A stretch of DNA of 64,000 nt from Strobilurus pachycystidiatus (Eukaryota > Basidiomycota > Agaricomycetes > Agaricales > Physalacriaceae): assembly GCA_019915135.1 (NCBI GenBank), contig JAHLMK010000020.1, positions 806,001 to 870,000 on the forward strand, read 5' to 3'. The position numbers and the translations under genes were made by a program. Position 1 is the stretch's first letter. Each line of letters begins with the position of its first letter. Below the pieces are notes generated by a model. It was not told the DNA's origin and made no database searches. It was given only the letters and a program-made list of their open reading frames with translations. Positions 46,641 through 58,484 of this stretch are shown here, one piece after another.

Positions 46641-47375
46641 TATCAAAACATTCTGGAAATTGGAAACTTGCTGCCAGAAAAGGTGAGCGGAAAACACTAA
46701 AGGCAAGGGAGAGAGACAAAATGACGAGTTACATAGAGCAAACATAAAAAGCGTTGGGTTTGGCGTAGCTAATGCGTTGACATGTTGGTAATAAGCTAAT
46801 ATGTAAACAATGTATAGGTGTCGCTATCGAGTGTGCATAGGAGTAAATACTCACACGGATTTACGCAGTTCTCTAACGATTAAAGACCTCAGATAGTCTA
46901 CTACTATGTTCTTACATTCAGGCCCTTACTGTTGTCATAGACAAAGCTTGGAGAAGAAGCGGTACACGGCCTTGAAGCAGTGGACAGACACAATTGAATC
47001 TGTGCACAATGCTGTCATTGGGAAGACCAGCACGGCTCATCGCATGGATATTGGTATCCCGTCTGAGCTGATGCGCGAGGAACGGTGGTAAAGTCTTTTG
47101 AATGTTCATTGTGAACCTTGATATTGTTTTGTACTGTTTTCAATTTATAACATTGCTTTCACCTTGAACGCTTGAATGTTCAGCCAATCACAGGCAGTGT
47201 TGAGTTATGAGTTGAGCAAAGACTCAAGCATGAGTCAGTGTTGTGCACCTGTGCCCATTGGGCTGCAGGAGGTGGGCGAAGTTTGGCGAACGGAAAGGCG
47301 GGATAGGGTGCGCTCCCAACCAATCACAGGCAGTATGGGGCAATGACTTGTGCAATGACTTGGGGATGAGTCAGA
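46641..47375. other. No complete gene; possible C-terminal coding scrap
   Basis: A short frame (about 46,945-47,091, YTALKQWTDTIESVHNAVIG ... ELMREERW, stop) looks like the end of a protein but has no recognisable family. Around it the sequence is AT-rich. From 47,178 the words CCAATCACAGGCAGT and CCCATTGGGC mark earlier, diverged copies of the 142-bp repeat that follows. Confidence 0.3.
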
Positions 47376-47800
47376 GGAGCGCACCCGCACCCATTGGGCG
47401 TTGGGCGTCAGGAATCATATAAAAGAATCAGTAGTTAGTAGAAGTAGTTCTTCAGAAAACTGTTGTCTAACCCTTGGGATTCAATACACTACCTCTTACA
47501 CCGCTCTGACTAGTCAGAGAAGCGCACCCGCACACATTGGGCGTTGGGCGTCAGGAATTGTATAAAAGGATCAGTAGTTAGTAGAAGTAGTTCTTCAGAA
47601 AACTGTTGTCTAACCCTTGGGATTCAATACACTACCTCTTACACCGCTCTGACTAGTCAGAGAAGCGCACCCGCACCCATTGGGCGTTGGGCGTCAGGAA
47701 TTGTATAAAAGGATCAGTAGTTAGTAGAAGTAGTTCTTCAGAGAACTGTTGTCTACCCCTTGGGATTCAATACACTACCTCTTGCACTGCTCTCTAGTTG
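47376..47800. repeat. 142-bp tandem repeat, three copies, each with a TATA box
   Basis: GCGCACCCGCAC...CATTGGGCGTTGGGCGTCAGGAAT starts at about 47,379, 47,521 and 47,663 (period 142). Each unit holds TATAAAAG, TCAGTAGTTAGTAGAAGTAG and GGGATTCAATACACTACCTC. TATA box plus a start-like and end-like block resemble the R/U5 part of an LTR, so tandem LTR pieces are one reading; a promoter satellite is another. Confidence 0.75.
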
Positions 47801-47818
47801 TTGCCTCATGTGCCCTTG

Positions 47819-49469
47819 CTACAGACAAATAGGCCCAATGCTGACATGTCTCTTGCATGTTCTTGTCCAGGTGTCCTGAGGTACATAATCAAATATGTCA
47901 TGTAAATGCTCCATTGTAAATGTAAGATACTTAATAGGGTTAAGACGAATACCGGTCGTGGTGGCCTGAGGAACAGGCTCACTGTCCACGTCCATACCAT
48001 CATTGGTGGGCGACATTGGATCATCACCATCCGAGGAGTGCTCTGGTTAGAGATCTTCACGAGTCATTAGAAGTAGAGGATATCCTTGATCCGAACCTTG
48101 ACTTTGATCCGAAGTTCAAATCATCAACATGTCAATGATCCGAACCTAAGGATCATTGTAAGGATCAAGGTTCATTCACTGAAGGTAAAAATCATTGAAG
48201 GATCATTGTTGAATCATTAACTTTATGCAAATACAAGTATAGAAAAGCTTCCACAGTACTTAAACAGCTTTCAATGATACATATTGATGATTATGCATGC
48301 ATATTCTATCAGACATCAGACATCTATCACCCAAACATAGAAGGATCATTCAATGATCCAAACTTAAGGATCATTGAAAGGATCAAGGTTTATTTAGTTT
48401 TGGAGAGGATATCCTCTTTGAGGATCAAGGTTCAGATCATTGAATAACTCGTGGGGATCTCTAGCTCTGGTGACGAGTTCAAAGAGTACACGTCCTGGGC
48501 TACAACTACTGGAGTTGCAGCCGCAGACCGCAAAGCAAAAAGTCTAAGAGGGTTGGGAGGAAGTGGAGACGGTGTTTCCAAGCTTGCCGGTGGAGGTGTC
48601 GCGACGGACTCCCGGGTGGAGAAGAGAATGCTCGGTTCGGGATACGGATGATGACGAGACGCACTGCGAGAAGCAACACGGCTTGGGCGGATAGACGGGG
48701 AAGCGCTTGGTGTATGGGGAACATGTGCGGGCAGAGCAATAGGAGCCCTGGAGGGCGAGACTGGAGTGCTAGCACGACCTCTGCGAGCGGGACTGAGTCT
48801 GGCACCAATGTGACCAACCATAGTCCCAAAGGCACCTGGAGTGTGAGGGCGGACGGGCGAAGAACCGAAAAGACTGCGAAGACCGGGAGACGAAGCGTGG
48901 GAAGAGGTCTCATCCACATTGTCCTCTTCATCTGAAGGAGCGGGAGGATTAGCCAGACGTTCCAGATAAAGCTCGCGATGGTAATCCGAATACTTGGTGA
49001 GAGGGCCAACGTGCTCCTTGTTGAAGTGGTTGCGGAGCGTGGGGAAGGAGATGAAGTGTTCGTTGCACAGGAGGTCGGGACAGGTGATTTGGCCGGTAGG
49101 GGAGTTGCGTTCCAGGATGAGATGTTCACCATCCCCTAGGTCATGAAATAATTATAAGACGCAGTGTAAAACTATAAGCCCAGTGAATACGCACTAATGG
49201 GTTCGGTGGTGAAGACGAGGTAGGACAGGTCGTGGTCATCCGCCATGTGATAAGAAAGCCGGTTTTCATACACCGGGGTATTGCAAATCTCGCATTTTTT
49301 CTTGCGAGCTCTAACGCCTCCCCTGTAGCTGAATGAACAGACAGGACAAGAAAAAACAATCGTAAATGACGCACATTATGAAGGCTGAAGATGATCAAAA
49401 TTTGATGAAGATGTTCCCAATTAGGAAGGTGGTGGTATGAGGTCAAGGAGCAAATTACCTCGGTCTCAT
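47819..49469 (-). pseudogene. Two-C2H2 zinc-finger gene broken by a hAT MITE
   Basis: Exon 1 MRPRG at 49469; an intron of about 150 bases; exon 2 with the finger CEICNTPVYENRLSYHMADD-H (about 49,300-49,240); a 59-base intron (GTGCGT...CTAG); exon 3 with ERNSPTGQITC, the second finger CPDLLCNEHFISFPTLRNHF..H (49,085-49,015), and a Ser/Pro/Arg-rich tail. At LNSSPE the MITE 48,048-48,463 interrupts; removing it with one TSD gives SSPEHSSDGDD in frame, and the reading goes on to a stop at 47819-47821. C2H2 pairs like this occur in basidiomycete transposon-linked and regulatory genes; function unknown. Confidence 0.6.
48048..48463. mobile_element. hAT-type MITE, copy 2, with perfect 8-bp TSD
   Basis: Same TIRs as the copy at 42,764-43,203. 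TSD GCTCTGGT at 48040-48047 and 48464-48471. Nearly identical to copy 1 over its full length except that it lacks a 24-base stretch next to AATGATCC (copy 1 about 43,077-43,101). Near identity and intact TSDs point to recent activity of the family. Confidence 0.9.
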
Positions 49470-49515
49470 AATTCTGAGTTGCTATATTGGTCTGATTCAA
49501 CAAGACCAAATTTGA

Positions 49516-49590
49516 TAGCACAGCCACAGAAAGTTCTGGCAGAAATTGGCCCAGCTCAAATTTCTGCCAGAATTTTTTGTGGCTGTGCTA
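49516..49590. repeat. Hairpin/TIR word AGCACAGCCAC...TTCTGGCAGAAATT
   Basis: GCACAGCCAC-AGAAAGTTCTGGCAGAAATT is followed within 15 bases by its inverted form (AATTTCTGCCAGAATTTTTTGTGGCTGTGC). A further half copy lies at about 49,828-49,862. This looks like paired TIRs of a small fold-back element. Confidence 0.6.
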
Positions 49591-50698
49591 CTCCCGTCCA
49601 AGAGTGAAAATTTTTTTGTTGCCTATTGGCATTCTCTACCCGGATATATAGGTGGTTTAGCTGTAGCTAACACGGACGTCAAGTTATGTGCTTCACAATT
49701 GTACCATGGTCTAGAAATGGGTTAACAGATATGCAACCAGATCCGCAATATACTCACCAATGTCCCGAGACTACCATGACCCTACTTACATCAGCGATTT
49801 GGGCAGACTGGCTTACCTCATCGGATCTCAAAATTCTGGCAGAAATTTTGGTGGCTGTGCGTGCAGGCCATCTGCCATAATTCGTACGGCGTTGGGGCCG
49901 GGCCCGTGCCACCTGAGGATCTTCATATGGCTATTAGAAACATCTTTCCCATACAGGTCGAGTCCCGAGGACGTGCACTGCTCCCGCCCGAGCTGCCGCA
50001 GTCTGAGCGTAATCACAGATGGCGCTTGTGTACGGCGACCGGGGACCCGATGACCACGAAACCTTTTTCCCTACTCTTTCCTATCATACTAGCATGCGCC
50101 TAACAAAAATCAGGACCCGAGGATGTCTGGTTGCCGAGTTGGCCCAAGTGCTCCTCGTCGCACAGCAGCCGGGAGCCGCACGGCGTTGGGGCCGGGCTCG
50201 TGCCACCTGAGGACCTTCATATGGCTATTAGAAACATCATACTTGCCACCTGAGGACCTTCATATGGCTATTATCATACTACCAGTATTACTTTCCATCC
50301 AACTTTGGTCTGCCAGGTCACTCTCCAAGGCCTGCAGTAGATGCGCAAACATTGCCTTGCCCTGGATCACCTCACGGAAGCATTGCGTCGTCAGATACGG
50401 AGACGGATTGGGAGGGAGAATGTGCATACTATATGAATAACATAGCCACTTTACGACGTGATTACCCACTAATGTCCCCGACTCGCCAAGCTGCCTTCAC
50501 AGTTCAGCTTCCTGTTGGCTTTTTTGATCCTGTAGAGACGTCGGATCCCGAGGAGCAATGGGAAGAGGCAAACAGACTATATTAGTATATGACTTTCGTG
50601 ACCTCTAGAAAGTTCCGATCGTGTAGGATGTATAGACAAAATCTATATACTCGGTAGACTCTTGTATACTCCTTACACCAGCTCAGACTTTGGGAGAT
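49591..50698. repeat. Gene-free region with local duplications; second CAGTGAAT-family end
   Basis: A block GGCGTTGGGGCCGGGC...TGCCACCTGAGGA(T/C)CTTCATATGGCTATTAGAAACATC occurs at about 49,889-49,946 and 50,183-50,238, and its second half a third time at 50,243-50,275. At 50,683-50,704 CAGACTTTGGGAGATTTACTG matches the right end of the 39,192-41,338 element. No gene is supported. Confidence 0.5.
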
Positions 50699-51427
50699 TT
50701 ACTGATGCAAACTACGAGGAGACACCTCATCTTCATAGAACTGTTGAAGAATTCGCCTGCAAATGGAGTGAGTTCACATTAATGTAGATGAGGGAGAAAT
50801 TACCGATTATCAAAAGCGATTTGTTCCCCGTTGTGTTCCACCAAAAACATAGTGGGTCGAGGCCGTATAGCTGCCGATGCTACAGTGTGACTACGAGCTG
50901 AGGAGGGGGAGACGGCGTTCCGAAGTGATGTCGCAGGCGCCGTCGACGTACGCGGTGTGATACGAGTGGGCGTGGAAGGGGCCCTTGGCGGATTTGAAGA
51001 GGATCGGGCGGGCGGCGGCGATGGCGAGGGAGGGGGGGGTGCGGGGTCCGATTCGTTAATGACCTTGTTAGCGTCCTCCTGAGCTTGAGCAAACGCTTGA
51101 TCTGCCCAGAGTGCAAACATTGTCTCCTCCCCAATCATCTCCACCTTCTCCGTGTGTTTGTGTTGCCCCATGCAGACGTCTTGCCAGAACTTGCAGGCAT
51201 CCCTCCAAGATTTCTTGTTGAGCGCATAGGTACTTCGCCCGCCTGGGATCGTCCACCTGCAGAGGCCATGCGTAAGCCCTCACGGTGTTAGATGAGGGTA
51301 CTCACCACACTGTGTATATCCCGGCGGCGTCGCCGGTTGCCACAACATAGAAATTATTCAAACTCTCTGGGCGTTTGTCCCTGTCTGAAAACGCAGGCTT
51401 GTATGGTGGTGCGCATCTGTATAGCAT
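50699..51427 (-). CDS. RNase H1 N-terminal (viroplasmin-like)-type domain protein
   Basis: Exons about 51427-51306, 51257-50804 and 50758-50699, joined by GT-AG introns. NNFYVVATGDAAGIYTVW, then across the intron WTIPGGRSTYALNKKSWRDA with W spacing, is the small RNase H1 N-terminal/caulimovirus-viroplasmin-like fold (FYVV..G...G+Y..W ... SW..A) that binds RNA-DNA hybrids. A Pro/Ser/Arg-rich tail follows (DPAPPPPSPSPPPARSS). There is no RNase H catalytic domain; stand-alone copies are common in basidiomycetes. The last codons and stop TAA (50699-50701) lie in the terminal repeat of the CAGTGAAT-family element, so the true C-terminus may be lost. The start is tentative. Confidence 0.55.
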
Positions 51428-52359
51428 TGACGCAGTATTGACGGCTGTTGCGCCGTGACAAGGAAGATGGTGGGCGTGCGTGAGAGGATTAACCAAGGAG
51501 CGTGGCCAGATACTGATGTTGTGGGCTGAATAAGAAATAATTAAATCAATTCCCAAAAAGGAAAGGAAAAAAGAGAGAAAGAGAAGAGAAACGAGATCTC
51601 ACTATTTCTGGGTTCAGATTTCCTTGTAGGCGTGTTGTCGTAGTCACTCCGCATGTCTGTGTTCCATTTTTGGTGAGCTCGGCACCCTTGCACGCGAGAC
51701 CGGTGACGGTCAGTTACTGGCAGCCCAAATTGGGCAAAATTCCCGTTTCAGCCAGTATCTGCATCGGAAAATGCCATTGATCGCCGGCACTCCGACGAGC
51801 CGAGCAATTTACTGAGCTGAAAACGGTATTATTCTGACAATGACTGCTGACACCATCACACCCTGCACGCGTCAGACCCTTCTCATCAACCATCGTCTCG
51901 AGTCCCGCGAGTCCCGAACCAACTTGCAACCCCCTCCTCGCATCGGACGGACATCAACGAGTGCACCTGCGGGGTGTCGTCAGTCACCCTAGCAACGGCG
52001 ACTTTGACTCGCATAAGCCCCGCACACGGGCAGCATTGACTTCCCCAAGACCTTGGGCAGCATAGATTCAGTGTGACTCTGCAACGTCGCTATCACGTAG
52101 GATTGGAACTTACAGAGAGTGGGAAGGGTGTAACACTGCTTGTTGATAGCACTGTGGTATCCAGGTGTGTGTTCATTCCATTTCCTATCTCTCATTTGAC
52201 ACATCGGATTGGCCAGCATTCAGGGCATCACCTCCGCTCCTCAACGACCCTTCTCCGCGTCGCACACGCGTCTCCACCTACGTTGCGCACGCATTTACGC
52301 TCTCGGCGCGCCCATCCTCGGTTTCGGCGCACCTTGGATTACGACCAATTTCGGAAACA
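51428..52359. other. No gene recognised before the LTR element
   Basis: Short frames only. A rich purine run (GGAAAGGAAAAAAGAGAGAA, 51,560-51,585) and moderately GC-rich sequence; nothing with a family signature. Confidence 0.4.
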
Positions 52360-52364
52360 CCTGC

Positions 52365-52903
52365 TGTCACGAATTGCCTCCATTCTTCTCCCTCCATCAC
52401 GTGCTTCCCACTCTCGACACCGTCATATTCTCCCGTCTCTGCATCCACCTCGGCCTGGGCCTAGCTCACCTCTCTCTTTCATCCATCGTCTTGGCATTGC
52501 CTAGACAGATCACAGGTTCCATCATGGGATGGGTGTCCAAATGCGGACCGTAGATTCCGGCCCGCTGAAGACTGCAAGTCAATGATGTCATTGCCATACG
52601 AGGCGAGGGCAGCCTTTCTCTGGACATCCATGACATCATTTACCCGGGTCCCTCTGCCAAATCTTCGCAAGTACTTCGGTTATGCTACCTTAGTCCGTAC
52701 TCTGGATTCTCTGTATATATTCATGGACTCTCTAGTTAGTTCCGCAGTCTGTTCTCTTCGTCTACTCACTGCTCGGTCGCTCCTAGTACTGGTGTAGCTT
52801 GACACACTCCTCCTTCATATCTATATCTATCTCTATCCCTTTCTCCTTGTCTCGTTCGTGTGACTTGGGTGGTTGCCTTAGTATTCGGGCACCAGTCTTG
52901 ACA
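52365..52903 (+). repeat. 5' LTR of chromovirus
   Basis: 539 bases, TG...CA. Possible TATA region CTGTATATATTC at about 52,708. Sequence matches the 3' LTR except for one base. Confidence 0.95.
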
Positions 52904-52948
52904 CTAGAACAGACTGCTCTACACCCACCTCACACCCTCGCTTGGCGC

Positions 52949-54747
52949 ATGCCCGCCGACCGCACAACCTCAGACCCCACACCTGCCTCTCAACCTCGTC
53001 CCACACGCCTTGTATTCAAGAAGACTGCAGCTGCCACTCCCCGTACGTTAACCCACCGCGAAGTCCTTTTTCACACTCTACCGGCTGCTATTAGGGCTCG
53101 TCATCGTGGAGATCACCGCAGTTTCTGGCGTGACACCGATACCGGTCCACGCACTCCTATCCTCCCATCATCGCCCGCTTCTCTGCAGAAGAAGCGCCTC
53201 CCACACCACCTCCCGGCGCCTACCTTCATCAGGGCAAGTACTTCCAACTCGACGAAGAGTATCACCCCCAGGAGATCTTCTACGAGCCAGAAGACGAAGA
53301 CTACCCCGAATCTTGGCATTACCTTGAACCAAACGGAGACAAGTACTACCTTGAATCAGAAGAGCATCAGGAGGCTAAAAGGCGTTTAGAAGAGCGCACT
53401 CGAGCTGAGTTACAATCATCCACACAGACCCCAGGCTCACCTGCACCTCGTACCCCAGTCCCCTCTGCTCCACCGTCTCCTGTCCGATCGGAACCAACCT
53501 TTAACTCCGCTCCTACCTCCCCAGTTCCATCCCCAGTCCAGGACAATTCACCACCTGAATCCCAACCTCTTGCTTTAGACCCCGAACCCTCTGAACCATC
53601 GACTCCCCCGTCTTCATCGTCATCTTCTTCTTCCTCCTCCAATCCCTCTCGGTCATTGTCTCCATCTTTTCCAGTTCACCCAGTCCCTCCTATCATGACT
53701 ACTATTCCCAGCGAGCGTGGAGCTAAGCTTGACGACTTCGTCGGCGACCGCGCCACATCCACTACATGGCTGGCCCAATACCGCAACCACATGCGGCTGA
53801 ACACCGCCCGCTATTCTACTGAGATTGAGAAGGTCTCGGTCTTCCTTTCATATTTCAAGGGACCTCTCGCCGGTAAATGGGCAGAACGCCGCATGAAAGA
53901 GTACGATGCCGATCAGGACAATAATACCATCCCAGCTGCCAGCAAACGCTGGACCACACAGGCATCTATCATCGAGAAGTTCAAAGCCGACTATGCGGCC
54001 ATCGACCCAATCACCGCTGCGCGTACCGCCATCGAGACCATCCGCCAGGAAAAGGACTTATCTTCAATTGATAAGTTCATCACTGCCTTTGATGGCTACG
54101 CTGATGACTCCCAGTTTGACGAAAGCTCGTTACTCTACTTCTTCAAACGCGGCTTGAACCCCAGTCTCTTGGACCGAATCTGCATGTCCTACCCCATTCC
54201 CGATACCCTTGACAAGTTCAAGACCCGCGCTGTTGAGATGCAGCATGCCTATGAAGCCCGCAAGGCGGAAAAGGCTAACTGGACACAGCGCCCCCATTCC
54301 TCTCCCGGCATTTACGCTCCTCGTGCCCCGCCCCAGCGCGCCCCGGCTCCCGCTCAAGATATGGGAGTACCTATGGATGTAGATGCATCCCGTAACACAG
54401 GTGCTACCTCGTCCTCTCCTTTGACTAGGCTGACCCCCGAGGAGCGCGAGATCCTTCGCAGGAAGGGCGCTTGCTTTAGATGCCGCGGCCCCAACCACAT
54501 GTCCAAGGACTGTCCTACTCGCTTTGGCACCAGCGCCTCTGCTCCGGCCGCAAACCGCACCATTCGCGCCGCTGACACGTCCGCCGCTGTCACGGCTGTT
54601 CCCACTTCCTCCGACACTACTCCCGCATCGTCTGCCGATGCAATTCAACAGATTAGCAACGCGGCCAACTTGCTCCGTGGCCTACAGGGAGATGAGAAGG
54701 CGCAGGCCTTGGCTTTCTTGAAGGATGTCGCTGGCCTGGATTTTTAG
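52949..54747 (+). pseudogene. Chromovirus gag
   Basis: The start MPADRTTSDP is followed by a frame change near 53,160 (from one frame into that of RFSAEEAPPTPPPGAY), so the N-terminal part is probably frameshifted. The gag core (LDDFVGDRATSTTWLAQYRN, KVSVFLSYFKGPLAGKWAE, FKRGLNPSLLDRI) is intact, as is the zinc knuckle CFRCRGPNHMSKDC (54,472-54,515). The stop is at 54745-54747; protease follows in another frame. Confidence 0.85.
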
Positions 54748-54818
54748 AGCGCTCCCCTACCCCGACGTTAGGAGGAGCTGTACGCAATTCTGTCACAAAT
54801 TTTACCAATCGATTCTCT

Positions 54819-55751
54819 GTGTTATCAACCCTTTGTGAGCGTACCCATCCCAAAGAACTTCGAATGTCAGCAGTCACCCAGAACCGACAGACACCCTCAA
54901 TCACACTGGAACTTGAATTCATTGGCAAAATCACTGGCAGAAGAATCGTCGCACAAGCTCTAATTGATAGCGGCGCTGAAGGTATTATTATCAACGCCCG
55001 CTATGCAAACCAGCATCATTTCACCCTCATGCCCCTTTCCTCCCCTTTCCCTGTTCGCAACGTTGACGGCACCGAAAACGTTATGGGCTGGGTCCGACAC
55101 TATACTACCCAGCGCATCCGGATCTATAGCCGAGACGGTCATTCCTATCACGAAGAGCTAATCGAGCTCTACGTCACTGACATTGGTGATCACGACGTTA
55201 TCCTTGGCACTGACTGGCTCGACGAACACAACCCAGAAATAGACTGGGCTGGTGTCCAGATAGATTTCACTCGCTGCCCCAACTCTTGTACCCTCAACAA
55301 CCCCCCGGTGACTGACGTACGTGCTCACGCCAAACGCATTCCCATCCCCACTAAACGCTCTCCTCACGACCCTCGTCTTCACCATCGAGACTACCAAGTT
55401 CAATGGAAGGATCGCGAAGGCAACCTCCGGCCTGTCCCAGTCCAGCGTACAGCCGGACAACGTCGAAGCATCCGACCCCGCGTTTACAATCGGGTTCAAA
55501 TTCCCGTTGTCTTGTTCACCGAGGACGATGAAGAAGAAGTGGAGGTCCCAAGAGAATGGGAAGAGCAGATGTACACTCAAGTGTTTCGGGATGATTATCC
55601 CCGCCCGGTGCGAGATCCACAAACTCCTGATGGTCCCTCTATTCAAATACGTGCTGGATTTAGCAAGGCGCAGGAACTTGCTGAAGCTAGTCAAATGCCC
55701 AAGGACACCCGTCCTCTCGCTGAGCGTATTCCTTCTCCTTATCATGCCTAA
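54819..55751 (+). pseudogene. Chromovirus aspartic protease and pre-RT linker
   Basis: VAQALIDSGAEGIIINARYA holds the DSG active site; YVTDIGDHDVILGTDWLD is the second conserved strand. The linker runs to RIPSPYH, which in full elements opens the reverse-transcriptase region. There the frame meets the RNase H frame after a deletion and stops two codons later. Confidence 0.85.
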
Positions 55752-57942
55752 CCCCGACAAGCCCTATCGTGTGGAAGTAGATGCTTCAGACTATGCCACA
55801 GGCGGAATTCTATCCCAGACAGGCGACGACGACCAATGGCATCCTGTTGCCTACATCTCTAAGTCCCTTTCTGAACCTCAACGCAATTATGACATTCATG
55901 ACAAGGAACTTCTCGCTATTATCCGTGCTCTGGAAGCCTGGCGCCAGTACCTCGAAGGTTCAGCACACCAAGTTGATATTCTCACCGACCACAAGAACCT
56001 TGAATATTTTGCCAACTCGCAGAAACTCAGCCGGCGACAGGCTCGCTGGGCACTATTCCTCACTCGCTTTGATTTCACTCTCACTCATAAACCTGGTACT
56101 CAGAACCGTAGTGACCCACTCTCCCGCCGTGCGGATCACAAAGAGGGGGTCGATGACGACAACACCGACAGGATCCTCCTTGATCCAAAGTTTTTCCGAA
56201 TTCGCGCTACCAGACCCGGAGAAGTTGTAGCCGTTGGAGACGCTGAGCTGCGACGACGTATTCGGGAATGTCCAAATAAGGACGCTGAGGTCCGTGGTGC
56301 GTTAGAAGTCATTCTTCGCAATGGTCCTCGTTCGCTGGTCAAAAATCTACAGGAATGGAACTACGAAGACGGACTAGTTCTTTTCCGTGGCAAGGTCTAT
56401 GTTCCCGATGACCTGCAACTACGCCGAGACATTGTCAAGATGCACCACGACTCTCTTGGTCCTGGACACCCTGGACGCTTCAAGACCTACGAACTTCTCA
56501 GTCGAGAATTCTGGTGGCCAGGCATGTCTGTCTTTGTTCGCGACTATGTCGATGGCTGTGCTACCTGTCAGATGACGAAACCTAGGAATCATCCGGCACA
56601 TGTTCCCCTTATACCCAACGAGATTCCCGAGCGCCCTTTTGGGACTATCACCACCGACTTCATTACAGATCTACCCGAGTGCGAAGGGTATAACGCTATC
56701 CATTGTGTTGTTGACCGCTTCACCAAGACGGTAATTGTATCTCCATGCCGCAAGACCATTGATGCGGATGGTACGGTTGATATCTTGGTGGATGGTGTTT
56801 ATCGACGCTATGGTCTCTGGGACAAGATGATCTCTGATCGTGGTCCCCAGTTTGCAAGCAAGGTCATGCAAGCCGTTCACGCTAAGCTAGGAATTACCTC
56901 TGCGCTTAGTACGGCTTACCATCCTCAAACAGATGGCGAAACCGAGCGTTATAATCAAGAACTTGAACAATACCTCCGCGTTTTCTGTAACTACCGACAA
57001 GACGACTGGGTCAAATACCTCCCCTTTGCAGAATTCTCTCACAACAGTCGCATTCACTCCGCCACGGGCAAGTCCCCCTTTGAACTTCTTCACGGTTTCA
57101 AACCCCGCTTATACCCCTCTTTGAACCCCACGTCCAACATTCCCACTGTCGAAGAACGGTTGACCAACCTAGAACGGCTTCGCGAGGAAGTCAAGGCTAG
57201 CCTTACCACCGCCGCAGAGATCATGAAGCGGAACAACGGAGATGTCACCAAGAAGGGCATTACGTTCAAAGTTGGTGACAAGGTGTTGCTTGACGGAAAG
57301 AATCTCAAGACAACGCGACCCAAAGCTAAGCTCTCAGACAAGCATCATGGGCCTTTTGAAGTCACTGACGTACTTGGACCAGTCAACTATCGTCTCAAAC
57401 TTCCTCCCACATGGCGTATACACCCTGTCTTCCACGCCGCCCTCCTCCTTCCTTTTGTGGAGACCGAGGCTCATGGGCCTAATTTCCCATCTAATCCGCC
57501 CGACCTCATCGACGACAAGGAAGAGTTTGATGTTGAAGCCATACTCGACTCTCGCCCAACTCGTAACAAGCGCGGCATTCAGTACTTGGTGAAGTGGTTG
57601 GACTACCCGTCATCAGAGAACACCTGGGAACCCAGTTCCAACCTCACGAAGGCACTCCCTTTGATCAAGGAATTCCATCGTACACATCCCACGGCTTACT
57701 CCAAACCCCTTCCCCACCTTCGCACTCTCGGTGTCACCGTTAACGACATCTGGACGGGGACTACTGCGCTCCAGGTGCAAGCGCATCCTAAAGAGGGGGT
57801 ATTGTCACGAATTGCCTCCATTCTTCTCCCTCCATCACGTGCTTCCCACTCTCGACACCGTCATATTCTCCCGTCTCTGCATCCACCTCGGCCTGGGCCT
57901 AGCTCACCTCTCTCTTTCATCCATCGTCTTGGCATTGCCTAG
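55747..57942 (+). pseudogene. Chromovirus RNase H-integrase-chromodomain
   Basis: Begins at MPNPDKPYRVEVDASDYATG (the end of RT/start of RNase H), then HDKELLAIIRALEAWR and TDHKNLEYF (RNase H). Integrase: HHDS...HPGRF...CATCQ zinc site, then D in TTDFITDLP, D in MISDRGPQF, E in DGETERYNQE. GKSPFELLHGFKP and VGDKVLLDGKN follow. Chromodomain: EEFDVEAILDSR...YLVKWLDYPSSENTWEP (57,520-57,640), which steers integration to chromatin marks. The frame runs on into the 3' LTR. Confidence 0.9.
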
Positions 57943-58341
57943 ACAGATCACAGGTTCCATCATGGGATGGGTGTCCAAATGCGGACCGTAGATTCCGGCC
58001 CGCTGAAGACTGCAAGTCAATGATGTCATTGCCATACGAGGCGAGGGCAGCCTTTCTCTGGACATCCATGACATCATTTACCCGGGTCCCTCTGCCAAAT
58101 CTTCGCAAGTACTTCGGTTATGCTACCTTGGTCCGTACTCTGGATTCTCTGTATATATTCATGGACTCTCTAGTTAGTTCCGCAGTCTGTTCTCTTCGTC
58201 TACTCACTGCTCGGTCGCTCCTAGTACTGGTGTAGCTTGACACACTCCTCCTTCATATCTATATCTATCTCTATCCCTTTCTCCTTGTCTCGTTCGTGTG
58301 ACTTGGGTGGTTGCCTTAGTATTCGGGCACCAGTCTTGACA
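57803..58341 (+). repeat. 3' LTR of chromovirus
   Basis: Same length and ends as the 5' LTR; preceded by the polypurine tract. Confidence 0.95.
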
Positions 58342-58484
58342 CCTGCAACAAACCTTCGAACAATCATGTACGCAGGCTCTGCACCGACGCGGACAACCCG
58401 TTTGATTGGACTTTATATATTCAGTAGCGACTCCTCCACCTACCCTCTTAGTTTGCTACTTGTGTATTGAACTAACAATATATT

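Larger units (their letters stand above)
52365..58341 (+). mobile_element. Ty3/gypsy chromovirus, RT-deleted, 5,977 bp
   Basis: 5' LTR 52365-52903 and 3' LTR 57803-58341 are both 539 bases, begin TGTCACG and end CTTGACA. I see a single difference (A/G, 5' ...ACCTTAGTCC, 3' ...ACCTTGGTCC). TSD CCTGC at 52360-52364 and 58342-58346. A purine tract AAAGAGGGGGTAT precedes the 3' LTR. Gag, protease, RNase H, integrase and chromodomain are present in this order, but the whole reverse-transcriptase domain is missing. Near-identical LTRs and intact TSD indicate a very recent insertion. Confidence 0.95.

Noticed and set aside
52799..52948. Earlier start for the gag frame inside the 5' LTR
   Set aside because: The upstream codons lie in LTR sequence; the ATG at 52,949 is the first outside it.
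53367..53642. Acidic open frame on minus within the retrotransposon gag
   Set aside because: Antisense of the Pro/Ser-rich gag linker.
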